This document shows positions 1 to 6,756 of a DNA stretch of 9,569 bases, in pieces. Position 1 is the stretch's first letter, and every line of letters starts with the position of its first letter. A model generated the notes under the pieces. It searched no databases. It was not told where the DNA came from and worked only from the letters and a program-made list of their open reading frames with translations. The stretch is from Spiro-02 sp964465155. Lineage in GTDB: Bacteria > Spirochaetota > Spirochaetia > Sphaerochaetales > Sphaerochaetaceae. Both the position numbers and the translations under genes were made by a program. The stretch covers positions 1-9,569 of the forward strand of contig CAYXIH010000072.1 in assembly GCA_964465155.1 (NCBI GenBank). Reading direction: 5' to 3'.

Positions 1-127
1 AAAAAAGATTTTTGCATTTTTGTTGTTTTTTATATTTACATGATAATTTTTGTTGCATTTTAATTTATCCATAAACTAATCAAAAAATGATTTAAATATA
101 TTCCATTTCTAAATCATTAAATTTTTC
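1..127. other. AT-rich upstream region with short direct and inverted repeats
   Basis: No gene is visible here. The stretch is extremely AT-rich compared with the coding DNA that follows. A 10-base direct repeat, atttttgttg, occurs at 16-25 and 46-55, exactly 30 bases apart, and ttgcatttt occurs at 12-20 and 53-61. A 9-base inverted repeat, aatgattta/taaatcatt, lies at 86-94 and 110-118, ending about ten bases before the proposed -35 box. Such DNA could be curved, act as an upstream promoter element, or bind a regulator. Those roles are inference; only the repeats are seen directly. Confidence 0.5.
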
Positions 128-156
128 TTGTGCGCACTCAAACCCTCATCTATAAT
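128..156 (+). promoter_or_regulatory. Candidate sigma70-type promoter for the ABC importer operon
   Basis: A perfect -10 hexamer, TATAAT, lies at 151-156. It is preceded after exactly 17 bases by a weak -35 hexamer, TTGTGC (128-133), which matches the consensus only in TTG. Transcription would begin near 163 and give a leader of about 55 bases before the ATG at 218. The AT-rich DNA upstream could supply UP-element contacts that compensate for the weak -35. Confidence 0.6.
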
Positions 157-202
157 TTGAATCAGCTCGGCAATATGTGTAGAATCCAACAATCACTCAC
201 AC

Positions 203-208
203 AAGGAG
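203..208 (+). promoter_or_regulatory. Ribosome binding site of the binding-protein gene
   Basis: AAGGAG at 203-208 lies nine bases before the ATG at 218. It fixes that start, which is also the one that begins a complete signal peptide. Confidence 0.85.
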
Positions 209-217
209 AAAGGGTCT

Positions 218-1315
218 ATGAAGAAAAAAGCTATCGTTGTCCTGCTCATTGCTCTGATTGTTTCCTCCATGGCATTCGCCACTGGCGCAAAGGAAACCGC
301 AACTGGTTCTGACCAGCCTTACAAGATTGGTGTACTGTACATCAGCCCTCCTGGAGACATGGGATATTCCTACATGCACGACCAGGGTACCAAGGCAGCA
401 GAAGCATATTTTGGTGACAAGATCAAAGTGACAAGAATGGAGAGCGTCTCCGAAGACGAGAACTCCCTGAGAGTCATGGAGAACCTCATCGGCGAAGGTT
501 GTGAGATGATCATCGGAACCAGCTATGGATTCATGGACTACATGTACCAGCTGGCCGAAGAATACCCAGAAGTAAAGTTCGAGCATGCTTCCGGCTACAA
601 GTCATCGGACAACATGAACAACTACTTCGGCAGAATGTATCAGATGCGGTACCTCAGCGGAATGATTGCAGGTGCAATGACCAAGTCCAACAAGATTGGC
701 TATGTCGGCGCATTCTCAATCCCCGAAGTTATCCGCGGTATCGATGCATTTGCACTGGGCGTGAAGGAAACCAACCCCAAGGCCACCGTATATGTAGTAT
801 TCACCAACACATGGTTCGACCCCGCTCTTGAGAGACAGGGTGCAACCGCTCTGCTGGACATGGGCTGCGACATCATCGCCCAGCACCAGGATACAACCGA
901 GCCTGCAAAGGCAGCTATCGAACGTGGCGGCTATGCAGTTGGCTACAACGCTGACTTCGGCACCATCCTCGGCAGCGACAAGGTCCTGGTCTCCCCGATG
1001 TGGAACTGGGGCAACTACCTGATCCCGACCATCCAGAAAGCCCTTGACGGCACCTGGACTGGCAACAACGCCTACTGGGGCGGCCTCGAGGACGAGATGA
1101 TCAAGCTGTCCCCGATCAGCCCGCTGGTACCCGAAGCTGTCCAGAAGCAGGTCGCGACCAAGCTGCAGCAGATGCATGACGGCACATTCGACGTGTTCTG
1201 GGGAGAGATCAAGGACAACAAGGGAAACATCGTCCAGAAAGCCGGCGAGAAGATGTCCGACGCTGACATGCTCAGCATCCAGTTCTTCGTCGACAACGTT
1301 AACGGAACCTTCTAA
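218..1315 (+). CDS. BMP-family periplasmic binding protein of a nucleoside-type ABC importer
   Basis: This 365-residue protein is the extracytoplasmic substrate-binding component of the ABC importer encoded downstream. Residues 1 to about 21 form a Sec signal peptide (lysines, hydrophobic core, then SMAFA-TGAKE). There is no lipobox cysteine, so it is probably a soluble periplasmic protein rather than a lipoprotein. The mature part fits the BMP/Med family (COG1744, PF02608): the first strand IGVLYISPPGDMGYSYMHDQG carries the glycine/aromatic pattern typical of one BMP subgroup, followed by IIGTSYGFMDY, a GYVGAF strand, IAQHQDTTEP and a C-terminal WNWGNYLIP segment. Studied BMP proteins such as Treponema PnrA bind purine nucleosides. 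The PnrA-type N-terminal motif is not obvious here, so a nucleobase or related ligand is equally possible. It lies first in the operon, after a strong ribosome binding site and before hairpins that could raise its level over the membrane parts. The family is certain; the ligand is not. Confidence 0.93.
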   Translation: MKKKAIVVLLIALIVSSMAFATGAKETATGSDQPYKIGVLYISPPGDMGYSYMHDQGTKAAEAYFGDKIKVTRMESVSEDENSLRVMENLIGEGCEMIIGTSYGFMDYMYQLAEEYPEVKFEHASGYKSSDNMNNYFGRMYQMRYLSGMIAGAMTKSNKIGYVGAFSIPEVIRGIDAFALGVKETNPKATVYVVFTNTWFDPALERQGATALLDMGCDIIAQHQDTTEPAKAAIERGGYAVGYNADFGTILGSDKVLVSPMWNWGNYLIPTIQKALDGTWTGNNAYWGGLEDEMIKLSPISPLVPEAVQKQVATKLQQMHDGTFDVFWGEIKDNKGNIVQKAGEKMSDADMLSIQFFVDNVNGTF

Positions 1316-1328
1316 GTCGTCCCCTGGA

Positions 1329-1375
1329 ATGTAGGCGTCGACCATGGACGGAAAATCCGTGACTGACGGCTACAT
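1329..1375 (+). promoter_or_regulatory. Imperfect long stem-loop after the binding-protein gene
   Basis: Bases 1329-1339 (atgtaggcgtc) pair with 1365-1375 (gacggctacat) over 11 positions with one G-G mismatch. Inside the loop a second small hairpin forms, with stem acgga/tccgt at 1348-1352 and 1356-1360 and a three-base loop. It begins 14 bases after the stop codon of the binding-protein gene and has no T-run after it. It most likely acts at the RNA level, for example by blocking 3' exonucleases, but no named RNA family was recognised. Confidence 0.5.
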
Positions 1376-1392
1376 CTGAAACAAGCAATTCG

Positions 1393-1420
1393 CGAAGGGG
1401 CGGCAACTGCCGCCCCTTCG
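1393..1420 (+). terminator. Strong 12-bp GC-rich hairpin, probable leaky terminator or mRNA stabiliser
   Basis: Bases 1393-1404 (cgaaggggcggc) are perfectly complementary to 1409-1420 (gccgccccttcg), with a four-base loop aact. The following bases tctattctcg are only partly T-rich. This would make a weak or leaky intrinsic terminator, or a 3'-end stabiliser, between the binding-protein gene and the ATPase gene. Because the rest of the importer follows 32 bases later with no clear promoter of its own, read-through is expected. The usual outcome of this arrangement in ABC import operons is more binding protein than ATPase and permease. Confidence 0.75.
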
Positions 1421-1452
1421 TCTATTCTCGACACTCCAAGCAGGTATATCAG

Positions 1453-3015
1453 ATGGAAACAACGAACAACACGCCCGTGGTGCTCATGGAGAACATAACA
1501 AAGCGTTTTCCAGGAGTCGTAGCCAATGAAGACGTGACGCTCAAGCTCTACCCCGGGGAAATCCTTGCACTACTGGGTGAAAATGGTGCAGGAAAGAGCA
1601 CCCTCATGAACATGCTCGTAGGGCTGTACCGCCCCGATTCCGGGACGATCACCATACGTGGCAAGAAAGTTGACATCCATTCCCCTCAGGACTCGATGGC
1701 CCTGGGTATTGGAATGGTCCACCAGGAATTCAAGCTGGTGGGAAACCTGACAGTTGCAGAAAACATCATATTGGGCATGAAGGATCTCCCCTTCAAGCCA
1801 AACATGAAGGAAATACACCAGAAGATTACCGAACTCAGCGACAAATACGGCCTTGCCGTCGAGCCTTCGGCATTGGTTCAGAACCTCTCTGTCGGCGAGC
1901 AGCAGCGAGTCGAGATACTCAAGCTGGTATACCGTGGAGCCGACATCCTCATCTTGGATGAACCTACTGCTGTACTGACCCCCAGCGAGTCCCGGGACCT
2001 GAACAAGATCATCCAGAAGATGCTCAGCGAAGGCAAGAGCGCCGTGTTCATCACTCACAAGATGGATGAGGTCATGGAGTTCAGCGACCGCGTGATGGTC
2101 CTGCGCAAGGGTCGCTCCATGGAGACCATGTACACAAAGGACATCCCAAGCGTACAAGAGCTTGCAAAGCTCATGGTCGGAAGGCCGATTCTCTTCCACC
2201 TGGACAAAGGCGAATACAATCCTGGGGACGTGCGCATCAGCATGGAGCATGTGACTATCGAGAACCACAATGGCGGTCGTCCGGTGCTGGACGATGTGTC
2301 GCTGCAGGTACGGGCCGGAGAGATATTGGGTATCGCAGGTGTCGCCGGCAATGGACAGCAACAGCTGAGCGAGGTCCTCACCGGATTACTGCATGCCTCA
2401 TCCGGTACGATCATGATCAATGGAAAGGACATGACCAACAAGAGTCCGTTGCAGGTCATCAACAATGGGGTAAGCCATATCCCAGCCGACCGTGGCAGGA
2501 TGGGAATCGTCGGGGACATGTCTGTCTGCGACAACCTGGCCATGAAGAAATATCGGACACAGGAGTTGGAGAAACATGGTGTGCTGGAGAAAAAGAAGTT
2601 CCGTTCATTCGCCAGCCGCCTGATCGAGAAGTTCACGATCAAGACATCCTCCCAGGAGACAGAAGTCAAGTTCCTCTCCGGGGGCAATATCCAAAAGACC
2701 ATCCTTGCACGTGAGATCGACAGCTGCAAGGGAGTACTCATCGCAGTGTACCCCTCCCGCGGACTTGATGTCGGTGCAACGGAAGCAGTTCGCCAGAATA
2801 TCCTGCGCGAACGGGACAACGGGGCTGCGGTCCTGTTTGTCAGCGAGGAACTGGACGAGCTGCAGATGGTCGCCGACCGGATTGCAGTCATGTTCGAAGG
2901 AAAAGTCATGGGCGAGAAAATGACCAGCGAGACTTCCACCGAGGAGCTTGGCCTGATGATGGCCGGGGTGACGCACAGGGCAAGACAGGAGGGATCACCA
3001 TGCGCTTCATGCTAG
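1453..3015 (+). CDS. Double-domain ABC importer ATPase (NupO/RbsA-like, nucleoside class)
   Basis: This 520-residue cytoplasmic protein powers the importer. It contains two fused ABC domains, as in RbsA, MglA and the nucleoside transporter ATPases NupA and NupO, and its length is normal for them. Domain 1 is canonical: Walker A GENGAGKST (42-50), Q-loop in VHQEF (near 91), signature LSVGEQQ (145-151), Walker B LILDEPT (166-172) and switch histidine in ITHKM (about 202). Domain 2 is degenerate in the way usual for this class: P-loop region GVAGNGQQQL (296-305) without the GKS/T lysine, good signature LSGGNIQK (408-415), Walker B region VLIAVYPSRGLD without the catalytic acid, and SEE where the switch histidine would be. 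ATP hydrolysis is therefore probably confined to the first site. The Shine-Dalgarno is weak (AAGCAGG, 1438-1444). The last 16 bases overlap the first permease gene, so the C-terminal residues ending PCASC are constrained by it. Confidence 0.95.
   Translation: METTNNTPVVLMENITKRFPGVVANEDVTLKLYPGEILALLGENGAGKSTLMNMLVGLYRPDSGTITIRGKKVDIHSPQDSMALGIGMVHQEFKLVGNLTVAENIILGMKDLPFKPNMKEIHQKITELSDKYGLAVEPSALVQNLSVGEQQRVEILKLVYRGADILILDEPTAVLTPSESRDLNKIIQKMLSEGKSAVFITHKMDEVMEFSDRVMVLRKGRSMETMYTKDIPSVQELAKLMVGRPILFHLDKGEYNPGDVRISMEHVTIENHNGGRPVLDDVSLQVRAGEILGIAGVAGNGQQQLSEVLTGLLHASSGTIMINGKDMTNKSPLQVINNGVSHIPADRGRMGIVGDMSVCDNLAMKKYRTQELEKHGVLEKKKFRSFASRLIEKFTIKTSSQETEVKFLSGGNIQKTILAREIDSCKGVLIAVYPSRGLDVGATEAVRQNILRERDNGAAVLFVSEELDELQMVADRIAVMFEGKVMGEKMTSETSTEELGLMMAGVTHRARQEGSPCASC
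2987..2993 (+). promoter_or_regulatory. Strong ribosome binding site inside the end of the ATPase gene
   Basis: AGGAGGG at 2987-2993 sits six bases before the ATG at 3000. It favours this start over the in-frame ATG at 3009, which would be 15 bases away. Confidence 0.85.
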
Positions 3016-4070
3016 AGAAACGGAACACCAGTTCCACATACATGCAGTTCGTAGTCCCTGCAGTGGCGTTCGTCATTGCACTGGTCCTGGGTGGATTCAT
3101 CCTGCTCGCCAGCGGAGCGAACCCGTTCAAGGCATACGGAGGGATGATCAAGGGAGCCTTTGGTTCACCGTTGGCATGGCGATATACCATCCTCAAGGCC
3201 ATTCCCCTCCTCTTGTGCGGCCTTGCAGTCAGCGTAGCCTTCAAGCTGAAGTTCTGGAACATCGGTGCCGAGGGACAATTTGTCTGGGGTGTCGTCGGCG
3301 TGACGTGGGTCATGCAGTTCTGGACATTCCTCCCTACCCCGATGCTGCTTCCCGTGGGACTGGTCATCGGTATCATGGCAGGTGCCATCTGGGCGGGAAT
3401 CCCCGCCATCCTCAAGGCACAGTGGCAGGTCGATGAAACATTGACCACCCTGATGCTCAACTATGTTGCGATCAAGTTTGCCGAATATCTGTACATCCGT
3501 GCATGGAAGGCTCCAAAAAGCAACATGGGTACCCCCACCTATCCCAAGAGTGCCTGGATGCCGGCCCTGTGGGGCCGTGGTCCTTCGGCAGTCCATCTTG
3601 GATTGATCATTGCACTGGTGCTCGTGGTCATCCTATGGTTTGTCCTGTACAAGACCAAATGGGGCTTTGAGCTGAACATGATCGGAAAGAACCCGACAGC
3701 AGCCCGCTGCCAGGGTGTCAACATCAAGAAGAACATCATCCTCGCCCTGTTGCTCTCCGGCGCAATTGCCGGTCTTGCTGGCGGAATCGAGGCAGTTGGC
3801 GTCAAGCACAGCCTCAGCAAAGGTGTCGATGCAGGACACGGCTTTACCGGCATCATCATTGCATGGATGAGCGGCCTGAACCCATATGCAGCTGTCTTTG
3901 TATCGGTCATCATGGCGGCATTGTTCACAGGAGCCGACAGCCTCCAACAGACCATGCGGCTTCCCGCAGCGATGGGTGAAGTCCTCCAGGGACTGATCCT
4001 CCTACCGCTGCTCGCCGGAAGCGTGTTCACCGACTATCGCCTGCGCGTCATCAAGAAGGAGGCCGTCTGA
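3000..4070 (+). CDS. ABC importer inner-membrane permease 1 (BPD_transp_2 family, NupP-like)
   Basis: This is a 356-residue, very hydrophobic integral membrane protein, one of two permease subunits forming the channel of the importer. It belongs to the branched-chain/sugar-type permease family (PF02653, COG4603). The first membrane helix spans about residues 16-38. A conserved NIGAEGQF motif (87-94) follows, then the VDETLTTLMLNYVA segment (144-157), which is characteristic of nucleoside-type permease 1. The YKTKWGFELNMIGKNP segment is a cytoplasmic loop that has a paralogous counterpart in permease 2. Its start overlaps the ATPase gene by 16 bases, and its stop shares one base with the next start, so translation of the three genes is probably coupled. 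Assignment to the family is firm; the substrate follows that of the binding protein. Confidence 0.94.
   Translation: MRFMLEKRNTSSTYMQFVVPAVAFVIALVLGGFILLASGANPFKAYGGMIKGAFGSPLAWRYTILKAIPLLLCGLAVSVAFKLKFWNIGAEGQFVWGVVGVTWVMQFWTFLPTPMLLPVGLVIGIMAGAIWAGIPAILKAQWQVDETLTTLMLNYVAIKFAEYLYIRAWKAPKSNMGTPTYPKSAWMPALWGRGPSAVHLGLIIALVLVVILWFVLYKTKWGFELNMIGKNPTAARCQGVNIKKNIILALLLSGAIAGLAGGIEAVGVKHSLSKGVDAGHGFTGIIIAWMSGLNPYAAVFVSVIMAALFTGADSLQQTMRLPAAMGEVLQGLILLPLLAGSVFTDYRLRVIKKEAV
4056..4062 (+). promoter_or_regulatory. Strong ribosome binding site for permease 2
   Basis: AAGGAGG at 4056-4062, inside the last codons of permease 1, lies seven bases before the ATG at 4070. That ATG shares its A with the TGA stop of permease 1, a classic arrangement for translational coupling. 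Confidence 0.85.
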
Positions 4071-5041
4071 TGCTCTATTTCATCACTCGCTGGTTGGCAG
4101 CGACCCTAGCAATGGGAACCTCACTCACCTATGCGACGCTGGGAGAAATCTACACCGAGAAATCGGGTATCCTCAACCTCGGTGTCGAAGGCATGATGAT
4201 GCTGGGAGCACTCAGCGGATTCGCCACATGCTACTTCACAGGCTCCCTGACCTTGGCATTGCTGATGGCAATGCTCAGCGGAGGCATCCTTGCATTGATG
4301 CATGCGTTCATCACGATCACCATGCGCGCAAACCAGGTAGTCAGCGGCCTTGCGATCACAATGTTCGGCACAGGCCTTGCAAACTACCTGGGACAACGCT
4401 TGGGACCTGCCAGCAACTACTACAGCTTGGTCGGCATGAACCTTCCTGCAAAGTTCGGCACGATCAGGGTCCCACTGCTGGCGGATATCCCCGTCATCGG
4501 TGCCTTCTTCGATGTCAGCGGACTCACCTACTTCCTCTACCTGCTGATACCATTCGCATGGTTCTACATGTACAAGACCAAATATGGACTTGCACTGCGT
4601 TCCGTCGGCGAAGCACCAAAGACAGCGGCGGCAATGGGCATCAGCGTCCCCCGCACAAGGTATCTCTACACGGTGCTGGGTGGAATGCTCTCTGGATTGG
4701 GTGGAGCGTGCCTGACGCTGTACTTTACCCCGAGCTGGAACGACAACATCGTTGCAGGCCAAGGATGGATCGTCATCGCACTGGTCATATTCAGTGCATG
4801 GAATCCTGCAAAGTCGGTCATTGGCACCATTCTCTTCGGAGGGATCACGACATTGCAGTTCAGCCTACAGGCTGCCCCGAACCTGAAGCTGAACATCCCC
4901 TCGCAGTTCCTCTCGATGGCCCCGTACCTCATCACCTTCCTGACACTGACGATCATGACCATCGTCAGCCAGAAGACCAAGAAGGGTTCGTTTGCAGCAC
5001 CTGCCGCATTGGGCTCATCATTTGCAATTGATGACAAATAA
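4070..5041 (+). CDS. ABC importer inner-membrane permease 2 (BPD_transp_2 family, NupQ-like)
   Basis: This 323-residue membrane protein is the second channel subunit (COG1079 type). Near the N-terminus it carries the hallmark segment LGEIYTEKSGILNLGVEG (24-41), followed by ANQVVSGLAI (87-96), which together separate permease 2 from permease 1. The YKTKYGLALRSVGEAP loop mirrors the equivalent loop of permease 1 and shows that the two genes are old paralogues. Length is normal and the reading frame is intact. The C-terminal tail after the last helix (QKTKKGSFAAP and onward) is polar and probably cytoplasmic. It is the last gene of the operon; a stem-loop follows 24 bases after its stop. Confidence 0.94.
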   Translation: MLYFITRWLAATLAMGTSLTYATLGEIYTEKSGILNLGVEGMMMLGALSGFATCYFTGSLTLALLMAMLSGGILALMHAFITITMRANQVVSGLAITMFGTGLANYLGQRLGPASNYYSLVGMNLPAKFGTIRVPLLADIPVIGAFFDVSGLTYFLYLLIPFAWFYMYKTKYGLALRSVGEAPKTAAAMGISVPRTRYLYTVLGGMLSGLGGACLTLYFTPSWNDNIVAGQGWIVIALVIFSAWNPAKSVIGTILFGGITTLQFSLQAAPNLKLNIPSQFLSMAPYLITFLTLTIMTIVSQKTKKGSFAAPAALGSSFAIDDK

Positions 5042-5064
5042 GAATTAGGGATCAACACTACATG

Positions 5065-5097
5065 ACGGCTGGCGAAGGAGCAATCCTTGCCAGCCGT
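5065..5097 (+). terminator. Terminator-like hairpin ending the importer operon
   Basis: Bases acggctggc (5065-5073) pair with gccagccgt (5089-5097). After a one-base bulge, aagga (5075-5079) pairs with tcctt (5084-5088), closing on a GCAA loop of the stable GNRA class. The following bases tcgtatcttgt are only partly T-rich. The GAAGGAG inside the hairpin looks like a Shine-Dalgarno for a TTG at 5087, but it is buried in the stem. The position just after the last transporter gene makes termination the likeliest role. Confidence 0.7.
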
Positions 5098-5105
5098 TCG
5101 TATCT

Positions 5106-5134
5106 TGTACAACACCCCCCCACTTGCGCATACT
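5106..5134 (+). promoter_or_regulatory. Candidate promoter for the ybaK gene, possibly leaderless
   Basis: TGTACA (5106-5111, four of six consensus bases) and CATACT (5129-5134, four of six including the key A and final T) are separated by 17 bases. Exactly six bases lie between the -10-like box and the ATG at 5141, so transcription could start at or next to the start codon. The boxes are weak and this is a hypothesis. Confidence 0.35.
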
Positions 5135-5140
5135 GTTGGC

Positions 5141-5620
5141 ATGAAGGAAGAAATAAAGAAGACCAATGCGATGCGCATCCTCGATTCCATGGGCATCGAA
5201 TATGAGATATTGACCTATGCGTGGGATGAAGAACATCTGGATGCCGTACATGCCTCGGAAGCGGCTGGACTCGACCCGGAGCTGGTCTTCAAGACAATAG
5301 TCCTCCAGGACAACGAAAAAGCGGTGTTCGTATTCTGCCTTCCTGCGGAATTCTCCATCAGCCTCAAGAAAGCAAGGGCATTGACCAACAGCAAGGAGAT
5401 CGACCTGATCAAGATGGATGACCTTCCCAAGCTGACAGGTTACATCCGTGGAGGCTGTTCACCACTGGGCATGAAAAAGCACTACCCCACCTATATCGAT
5501 GAGCTAGCGCTTTTGCAACAGACTATCTGTGTCAGTGCTGGACAACGAGGGCTGCAGCTGCAACTCCGTCCAGAGGACCTCGCAATGGCGTGCCAGGCTA
5601 CATTCGCAGATTTTACCTAA
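5141..5620 (+). CDS. ybaK: YbaK/EbsC-type Cys-tRNA(Pro) deacylase
   Basis: The 159-residue cytoplasmic protein hydrolyses Cys-tRNA(Pro), which arises when prolyl-tRNA synthetase mischarges tRNA(Pro) with cysteine; it is a trans-editing enzyme of translation. The whole YbaK fold (PF04073) is present: the VFKTIV strand (about 49-54) with Lys51 at the position of the catalytic lysine, then TGYIRGGCSPLG (99-110), close to TGYLVGGISPLG of E. coli YbaK, and VSAGQRGLQLQL (131-142). Length equals that of the E. coli protein. The ATG at 5141 was chosen because the family begins close to it. An upstream in-frame TTG at 5087 has a Shine-Dalgarno-like GAAGGAG, but this is buried in the operon-ending hairpin and would add 18 residues without family likeness. 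No Shine-Dalgarno precedes 5141. The last eight bases overlap the end of the convergent gcvT gene. Confidence 0.9.
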   Translation: MKEEIKKTNAMRILDSMGIEYEILTYAWDEEHLDAVHASEAAGLDPELVFKTIVLQDNEKAVFVFCLPAEFSISLKKARALTNSKEIDLIKMDDLPKLTGYIRGGCSPLGMKKHYPTYIDELALLQQTICVSAGQRGLQLQLRPEDLAMACQATFADFT

Positions 5621-6743
5621 GCTCGGTGTTCCTCACACCACGCTTGTAGAATGGGGTACGGACAATCTTTGCCCGCTTGCGCTTGCCATGGATCTCAACT
5701 TCAACCTCATCACCAAACTTCAAGGCTGTACTGCGGTCAAGAAGTGCATATCCACAGAAGATATCCAACGTCGGGCTCTTTGCACCGCTGGTGATGTATC
5801 CCACCTGCTGGTCTCCGATCCACACGGGATACCCTTGCCGGGGGACACCGGGATCGATCATCTCAATTCCCCGGAGTGTGCGGGGAACCCCGGCATCCTT
5901 CTGGGCCTGCAGCACGTCATGGCCGATAAAGTTCTTTCCATCCAGGACTACGAATACCCCGAGGTTCGCCTCAAGGGGGGTAATGGTGTCGCTGATCTCA
6001 TGTCCATACAACGGAAGCTTGGCTTCCATGCGCAGGGTATCACGTGCACCCAGTCCGCAGGGAACCAACCCAAACGGCTCGCCGAGCTTCAGGAGTTCGT
6101 TCCACAAGGCAACGGCATCGTTACTATTGCAGTAGAGCTCAAACCCATCTTCCCCGGTATATCCGGTACGGGAGACCAGGCATTTCACTCCCCCAATGTA
6201 GCACTCGGGCTCGAACGTGAATACACCCATCTCCTTGGCTTGCGGGAAGGCTCTTGAGAGAATGGAGACTGCCTGGGGCCCCTGAAGTGCTATCTGGGCG
6301 ATGTATGACGATTGGTCAATCACCGAGACGTTCTCGCCCCGGTAGGGAGCAAGCACTTCAGAATCCTTCAGCCACGCAATGTCCTTCTCCGTGTTCGCCG
6401 CATTGAGGACCAAGAAATAGAACGTGGGAGAGAAGCAGTAGACCAAGATATCATCAACGACGGTCCCTTGGGGATTGCACATCATGGTATACATGACATG
6501 CCCCTCCTTCAGGGAGGCAATGTCATTGGTACATGCCATGTCCAGGAAATCCTTGGCACCGCTGCCACTGACCAGGCATTCCCCCATGTGGGAGACATCG
6601 AACAAGCCAGCGGCATTGCGCACAGCATGGTGCTCGGCAAGAATTCCTCCCGCAAAGTTGACGGGAAGTTCCCAGCCGCCGAAATCAATCAGCTTTACTC
6701 CTGGATACGATGCATATGCGTTGTACAGCGGTGTCTGCTTCAT
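5613..6743 (-). CDS. gcvT: Aminomethyltransferase, T-protein of the glycine cleavage system
   Basis: This 376-residue enzyme takes the aminomethyl group held by lipoylated H-protein and transfers the methylene to tetrahydrofolate, releasing ammonia and giving 5,10-methylene-THF. Family marks in order: FDVSHMGECLVSG (48-60), GTVVDDILVY (93-102) with the conserved Asp pair at 98-99, SRTGYTGEDGFELY (191-204), RDTLRMEAKLPLYGHEI (234-250), TPLEANLG (255-262) and a C-terminal beta-barrel ending YKRGV. Length and order match complete T-proteins. The start is the ATG at 6743-6741, 13 bases after the ridA stop; AGGAG (6758-6754), which overlaps that stop, is its Shine-Dalgarno at 10 bases. The reading frame stays open far upstream through ridA, but that part is a shadow. 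Genes for H- and P-proteins are not in the window. The 3' end overlaps ybaK by 8 bases, tail to tail. Confidence 0.95.
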   Translation of the reverse strand: MKQTPLYNAYASYPGVKLIDFGGWELPVNFAGGILAEHHAVRNAAGLFDVSHMGECLVSGSGAKDFLDMACTNDIASLKEGHVMYTMMCNPQGTVVDDILVYCFSPTFYFLVLNAANTEKDIAWLKDSEVLAPYRGENVSVIDQSSYIAQIALQGPQAVSILSRAFPQAKEMGVFTFEPECYIGGVKCLVSRTGYTGEDGFELYCNSNDAVALWNELLKLGEPFGLVPCGLGARDTLRMEAKLPLYGHEISDTITPLEANLGVFVVLDGKNFIGHDVLQAQKDAGVPRTLRGIEMIDPGVPRQGYPVWIGDQQVGYITSGAKSPTLDIFCGYALLDRSTALKFGDEVEVEIHGKRKRAKIVRTPFYKRGVRNTELR

Positions 6744-6756
6744 CTCTTCACTTCTC

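Noticed and set aside
134..200. A cactca...tctataat stretch that faintly recalls the start of a purine riboswitch in front of a nucleoside importer.
   Set aside because: The conserved loop 2 and loop 3 pattern and the closing P1 strand are absent, and TATAAT there is better explained as a -10 box. The predicted leader of about 55 bases is also too short.
1570..2939. Long minus-strand open frames (263 and 294 codons) opposite the ATPase gene.
   Set aside because: Their translations show no domain likeness, and they lie wholly antisense to a canonical ATPase gene. They are expected by-products of codon bias.
4228..5031. A 267-codon plus-strand frame within permease 2.
   Set aside because: It is out of frame with a clear membrane protein gene, rich in His, Arg and Pro with no recognisable motif, and has no credible ribosome binding site.
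5087..5140. TTG start at 5087 with GAAGGAG six bases upstream as the true start of the ybaK gene.
   Set aside because: The Shine-Dalgarno-like bases form part of the terminator-like stem at 5065-5097, and the extra 18 residues are absent from the family. It remains a minor alternative.
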